Below, piece after piece: positions 61,003 to 64,000 of a stretch of DNA of 64,000 nucleotides. This stretch comes from Phormidium tenue FACHB-1052 (GTDB taxonomy: Bacteria > Cyanobacteriota > Cyanobacteriia > Phormidesmidales > Phormidesmidaceae), in contig NZ_JACJQN010000023.1 of the NCBI RefSeq assembly GCF_014696675.1, forward strand, positions 1-64,000, in the 5' to 3' direction. The translations under genes and the position numbers were made by a program. The notes below the pieces were generated by a model. That model worked only from the letters and a program-made list of their open reading frames with translations, made no database searches and was not told where the DNA came from. Numbering within the stretch: position 1 is the first letter of the stretch; each line of letters opens with the position of its first letter.

Positions 61003-61649
61003 CTATTCAACCTTTTGATACTGTTCTTCAGTTCTGGTTTCCTGACCAACTTAACCAGGGGCAGGCGGCCATCGTTCGCCAGTGGCAGTGGTGGTTTCGG
61101 GGTGCCATAAGCGCCAGCGAGAACGAGCGTTTTTTACCGCTGCTAGAGCAGGCGATTCGAGGTGAACTTGACAGATGGGCTGAGAAACCGCGATCGCGCC
61201 TAGCGCTCATCATTCTTCTGGATCAGTTGTCTCGAACGATCTATCAAGGCACAGCCCAGGCCTACGCCCAGGATTCAAAAGCCTGCCTACTCGCTTTATC
61301 AGGCATCGATATCGGCCACTACGCTGCCCTAAAAACACCCTGGGAAAAAACGTTTTTCTTGCTGCCGCTAGGACATTCTGAAGAGGTCAAAAATCTAGAT
61401 TTGGCCGTTCAATTGGCGGATGATCTGGTGCAAGAGTCCCTTCCTGACCACCGCGAATTGCTGGCATTTTCTGCCTCCCAAGCACGCGCCCATCGAGAGG
61501 TAGTTGCCAGGTTTGGACGACAGCCCCACCGCAATGCTGCGTTGGGACACCGCTCAACCCCTGAAGAACTCAACTACATAGCAACCGGCCAGCTTGTCCA
61601 TACCCGTTCAATGCCGCCTCATCTGTCTGCATTGCTCAGTGAGCAATGA
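60999..61649 (+). CDS. DUF924-family protein
   Basis: The 216-residue helical protein has the conserved blocks of DUF924: FDTVLQFWFPD at the N-terminus, SRLALIILLDQLSRTIYQGT, YAALKTPWEKTFFLLPLGHS and RFGRQPHRNAALGHRSTPEE. The family is widespread and of unknown biochemical function. ATG 60999 overlaps the GNAT stop (ATGA); a longer frame from 60969 is less likely. Confidence 0.9.
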   Translation: MTIQPFDTVLQFWFPDQLNQGQAAIVRQWQWWFRGAISASENERFLPLLEQAIRGELDRWAEKPRSRLALIILLDQLSRTIYQGTAQAYAQDSKACLLALSGIDIGHYAALKTPWEKTFFLLPLGHSEEVKNLDLAVQLADDLVQESLPDHRELLAFSASQARAHREVVARFGRQPHRNAALGHRSTPEELNYIATGQLVHTRSMPPHLSALLSEQ

Positions 61650-61705
61650 CAGGGATAGCAACGTCACATCACCAATCAAGTTTGTCATTATAGAGAGCGA
61701 ATGCA

Positions 61706-62158
61706 ATGGATTTCTCCCACGGTTTTCTCCTGTTTTACACGGTGCTGATCTGTTACAACCTCGGCACTATCTGGCTGGCGCAGCTTGTGGTTTATCCTCT
61801 TTTTGCCAAGGTTGGCCCAGACGAATATGTCACATACCACAAGTTTTATTCCAGTCGCATACCGCTGCCGGTCATCATTCCAGGTTTTTCCTGCTTTCTT
61901 GTGCCCATAGCATTAATTTTTTTGCGTCCCGAATCGGTGCCTCTGGGATTAGCCTTGGCCAACGCGGCCTGCGGTCTGTTGGGGCTTTGGGTTACGGTAG
62001 CGCTGGAGATTCCGCGCCATGCTCGGCTGGAGCGGGGCGGCAAGCAGCCTGAGGTCATTCAGGAGTTGATCCGCTACAACTGGCCGCGAACACTTAGCAT
62101 TTCTGGTTCCGCTATCTTTACTGTTGCTATGTTGATGACGGCGTTCTTACCAGCTTGA
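61706..62158 (+). CDS. Four-helix membrane protein, DUF1772-like
   Basis: The 150-residue protein has four hydrophobic segments (near residues 5-30, 50-70, 75-100 and 128-148) and a cytoplasmic-type loop with charged residues. YNWPRTLSISGSAIF near 129-143 resembles the conserved RTxxW-type segment of DUF1772/anthrone-oxygenase-like small membrane proteins. The match is tentative. It follows the DUF924 gene by about 55 bp. Confidence 0.7.
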   Translation: MDFSHGFLLFYTVLICYNLGTIWLAQLVVYPLFAKVGPDEYVTYHKFYSSRIPLPVIIPGFSCFLVPIALIFLRPESVPLGLALANAACGLLGLWVTVALEIPRHARLERGGKQPEVIQELIRYNWPRTLSISGSAIFTVAMLMTAFLPA

Positions 62159-62205
62159 TTAGGTAGTAAAACAAGATTATTGCGTAATTAGATGTATAAG
62201 TTGTG

Positions 62206-62408
62206 ATGTTTGATATTGGGCTTACTCATATAGCGCTCCCTGCCAAAGATATTGAGCAAAGCATCAAGTTTTTCTCCACATATGCTGGATGAAAGCCATT
62301 CACCGTCGCATTGACGCAGAAGCAGGTGTAGCTGTTGTGTGGCTTTCGGATCTCACTCGCCCTTTTGTAATTGTTCTCATTCAAATGACACTGCTGGGCG
62401 GTAGTTGA
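62206..62408 (+). pseudogene. Frameshifted VOC-family gene
   Basis: The first frame gives MFDIGLTHIALPAKDIEQSI then KFFSTYAG before a stop; shifting by one base gives MKAIHRRIDAEAGVAVVWLS and DLTRPFVIVLIQ. Joined, they read as the N-terminal ~60 residues of a VOC protein with the metal His in LTHIALP. The sequence then ends at TGA 62406-62408, so the second half is missing as well. Confidence 0.72.
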
Positions 62409-62539
62409 GGTGACTATCGATCAAACTGAGTGCTCAATGGCCTTAACCTGCTAGATGCTTGTGGGGTGAGTAGTTGCCTGCGCGCGCAACTAGCCGGGTT
62501 GCCTACATCCTCTCTTCCGACCGAAGGTAGATCAGAACA

Positions 62540-62722
62540 AAGCCCCCGGCGCTAGCCAGGGGCAGAAGTAAAATTCCATTTACGCCAAACAGCTTACCCC
62601 TGCTACCATCCCTGCCGACAAGGGCACCTTAGGCAGACAGCGGGCAGGAGTCCCAAATCGTAGATGCAGTTTGAGAACCAATCCCCACCGGCACCGCTGG
62701 CCTGTGGGGGTTTTGTTTTTGG
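62540..62722 (+). ncRNA. Possible structured RNA ending in a terminator
   Basis: Three hairpins lie in order: CCCC...GGGG near 62552-62571, CCTGCC (62611-62616) with GGCAGG (62643-62648), and CCCCAC (62683-62688) with GTGGGG (62704-62709) followed by TTTTGTTTTT. No protein is encoded on the plus strand. This could be a small RNA or simply a terminator for the opposing gene; I recognise no family. Confidence 0.35.
62681..62722 (+). terminator. Intrinsic terminator
   Basis: The stem CCCCAC/GTGGGG with an inner GG/CC pairing is followed by TTTTGTTTTT at 62711-62720. It reads in the plus direction and lies 90 bp beyond the stop of the minus-strand decarboxylase gene. Confidence 0.6.
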
Positions 62723-62811
62723 GCACTATAGGCGAGTAGCGATGTATCTGCGCTCGCACAAGCGCTGATCGGTCAGCTTGACTATCAGCACCTGCCTAAG
62801 TTGTTGGCAGG

Positions 62812-64000
62812 CTAAGCGTTAACACGCTGTCCCAAGCCCTCGGTCAATCGCTTCAACGCAACGGACGTATCGTTGGCCTCCAGATGCACATCCAGAATGC
62901 AGAAGCTTGCGGAATGGCTGTGGCTCTCCCGCAAAGCCGTTTCGAGCTCATCTTCTGTCCAAACATCAAAGCCTCGGCCCACGCCTAGCAGCTTGGGCAT
63001 TTGGCTGTATCGCCAGGGCAGCACATCATTAAAGCGGCCATCTAACATCGGGCGTTCTGTACCATAACCGCCATTGTTCAAAACCACCACAATCGGGTTG
63101 AGGCCATAGCGGGCAATGGTAGACAACTCCATACCCGTCATTTGAAACGCTCCATCTCCAACTAACACCAGAGGCCGCGTCCCTGGACTGGCGGTCTGTG
63201 CCCCAAGGCTGGCAGGCACCGCGAACCCCAGAGAGGCGTAATAGGCAGGCGATAGAAAGCGCGATCGCCCATGCACAAATAAATCCAGCCCAGCGAAAAG
63301 GGCATCACCTACATCCGCAATCACAATCAGGTTATGGTCGAGGAAAAGATTGAGCCGCTCGAAGAGGCGGGCGATGGTGATGGGGTGATGCGTTACGGGG
63401 ATGAACGACGTTGCTGGCTTGCGATAATTTGGCAACTTAAGGTCTTGTTGCGGTTTAATGGCTGCCCCAATCAACCCATCCATAAAATCCTGGAGTCGAA
63501 TGTCTTCATAGGTATGAAGCTGAATAGACGTTCGCTCGCTGGTGACTGAAATGGAATGCTTTGGATCGAGATGGGCCGTAAAACTCCCTAGGTTAATATC
63601 AGTCAAAAAGACTCCTAACATGATTAGGCAATCGCTTGACTCGACATAGCGACACGTCAGCTCATTGCCTAAAGCACCCGCATACAACCCAATGTAGTTG
63701 GGATGATGCTCGCTAATCACCGACTTGCCCAGCACCGTTTCTGCAACCGGAATATTCGTTTGCTCTGTTAACTGCAACAGGGCATCTTGTAGTCCAAAGC
63801 GGTGGATTTCAACGTCTGCCAAGATAATGGGCTGTTTAGCCGCATTAATCAGGGTTACGGCCTCTCGAATGGCCTCAGCTAGTGTCTCTGCATTGCTCTC
63901 ATCAACCTGCTGCTTTCTAAAGTAGTGAGGATTTCCCGGCGTGTTAACCATGTCGCGGGGAATCTCAATGTAAACAGGTCGCTTGTACCTGAGGGCAGCG
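62812..64000 (-). CDS. Thiamine-diphosphate 2-keto acid decarboxylase (partial at right edge)
   Basis: The visible 396 residues are the middle and C-terminal domains of a pyruvate/indolepyruvate decarboxylase-type enzyme; the frame continues beyond the window, with ALRYKRPVYIEIPRDM upstream of the internal ATG at 63951. The cofactor site is LVLVGDGAFQMTGMELSTIA then VVVLNNGGYGTERP, the GDG...NN thiamine-diphosphate motif. VIADVGDALFAGLDL and SPAYYASLGFAVPASLGAQT flank it. The N-terminal catalytic Glu would be outside the window. It probably decarboxylates pyruvate, indolepyruvate or a branched-chain 2-keto acid to an aldehyde. Confidence 0.9.
   Translation of the reverse strand, partial: AALRYKRPVYIEIPRDMVNTPGNPHYFRKQQVDESNAETLAEAIREAVTLINAAKQPIILADVEIHRFGLQDALLQLTEQTNIPVAETVLGKSVISEHHPNYIGLYAGALGNELTCRYVESSDCLIMLGVFLTDINLGSFTAHLDPKHSISVTSERTSIQLHTYEDIRLQDFMDGLIGAAIKPQQDLKLPNYRKPATSFIPVTHHPITIARLFERLNLFLDHNLIVIADVGDALFAGLDLFVHGRSRFLSPAYYASLGFAVPASLGAQTASPGTRPLVLVGDGAFQMTGMELSTIARYGLNPIVVVLNNGGYGTERPMLDGRFNDVLPWRYSQMPKLLGVGRGFDVWTEDELETALRESHSHSASFCILDVHLEANDTSVALKRLTEGLGQRVNA

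Noticed and set aside
1-64000. tRNA, rRNA or CRISPR loci
   Set aside because: I looked for cloverleaf T-loop sequences (GGTTCGAATCC type) and for regular repeat-spacer arrays and saw none; a dedicated scan could still find a tRNA I missed.

Overview
The window reads as cyanobacterial DNA. The palindrome GCGATCGC and its GCGATCG relatives are very frequent, and several families are typical of filamentous cyanobacteria: a STAND-ATPase with WD40 blades, RTX proteins with the cyanobacterial C-terminal module, and DUF3574. A Leptolyngbya/Nodosilinea/Phormidium-like host is my inference from gene style; there is no rRNA marker in the window. No tRNA, rRNA or CRISPR array was recognised.

Layout. 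(1) 1-3.2 kb is a mobile or plasmid-like edge: a gene tail, a ParA/partner module bracketed by matching AT-rich repeats, a short tyrosine recombinase and the remains of a type I restriction HsdR gene. (2) 3.4-15.6 kb is a compact sulfur-type cluster. It holds an SsuA/SsuB/SsuC-like ABC importer whose binding protein has a NosL-like tail, a CysB/Cbl-like LysR regulator fused to a second copy of the same kind of binding protein, an AprA-like flavoprotein with an AprB-like two-cluster ferredoxin, a HEAT-repeat protein, an Mrp-type P-loop Fe-S carrier, a TauE/SafE exporter and a YeiH-type exporter. Together they suggest uptake and reductive processing of an organosulfur compound, with export of an oxidised sulfur product. 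This is the best candidate for an undescribed system. (3) 15.6-19.1 kb is a plasmid-type replication block: a primase-like Rep protein, a possible antisense RNA at its leader, and a 56-residue CopG-type protein with a palindromic operator candidate.

(4) 19.2-33.7 kb, almost all on the minus strand, is a galactose and polysaccharide region. One run carries a glycosyltransferase, UDP-galactopyranose mutase, a GH1-RmlD fusion and a truncated glycosyltransferase copy. A second run carries a GH2 beta-galactosidase, galT, an M24-like protein without its metal ligands, galK, a PhyH dioxygenase, a GH43 enzyme and a cupin. A decayed galE lies between them. (5) 34-38 kb holds transposon debris and two large paralogous proteins of unknown function. 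(6) 38-43 kb holds a GHL10 glycosidase, a Crp-type regulator divergent from a methyltransferase-cupin fusion, a lipoprotein and a hypothetical gene. (7) 43.3-48.9 kb is a second mobile block: an adhesin remnant, a DUF1016 nuclease, a WGR protein, a second ParA/partner module embedded in TTAATC repeats, an IS element with a nonsense mutation, and an orphan group II intron domain V.

(8) 49.5-59.1 kb has a 1397-residue STAND/WD40/SARP protein, a secreted tandem-repeat peptide, a VOC protein and two RTX proteins, one carrying three DUF3574 copies. (9) 59.1-64 kb holds small metabolic and detoxification genes (VOC-like, GST, GNAT, DUF924, a membrane protein), a broken VOC gene, a possible structured RNA, and a thiamine-diphosphate 2-keto acid decarboxylase that runs off the right edge. 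Two partition modules, a Rep gene, an integrase and many remnants indicate a composite built by repeated plasmid or element integration, or a large plasmid/chromid.
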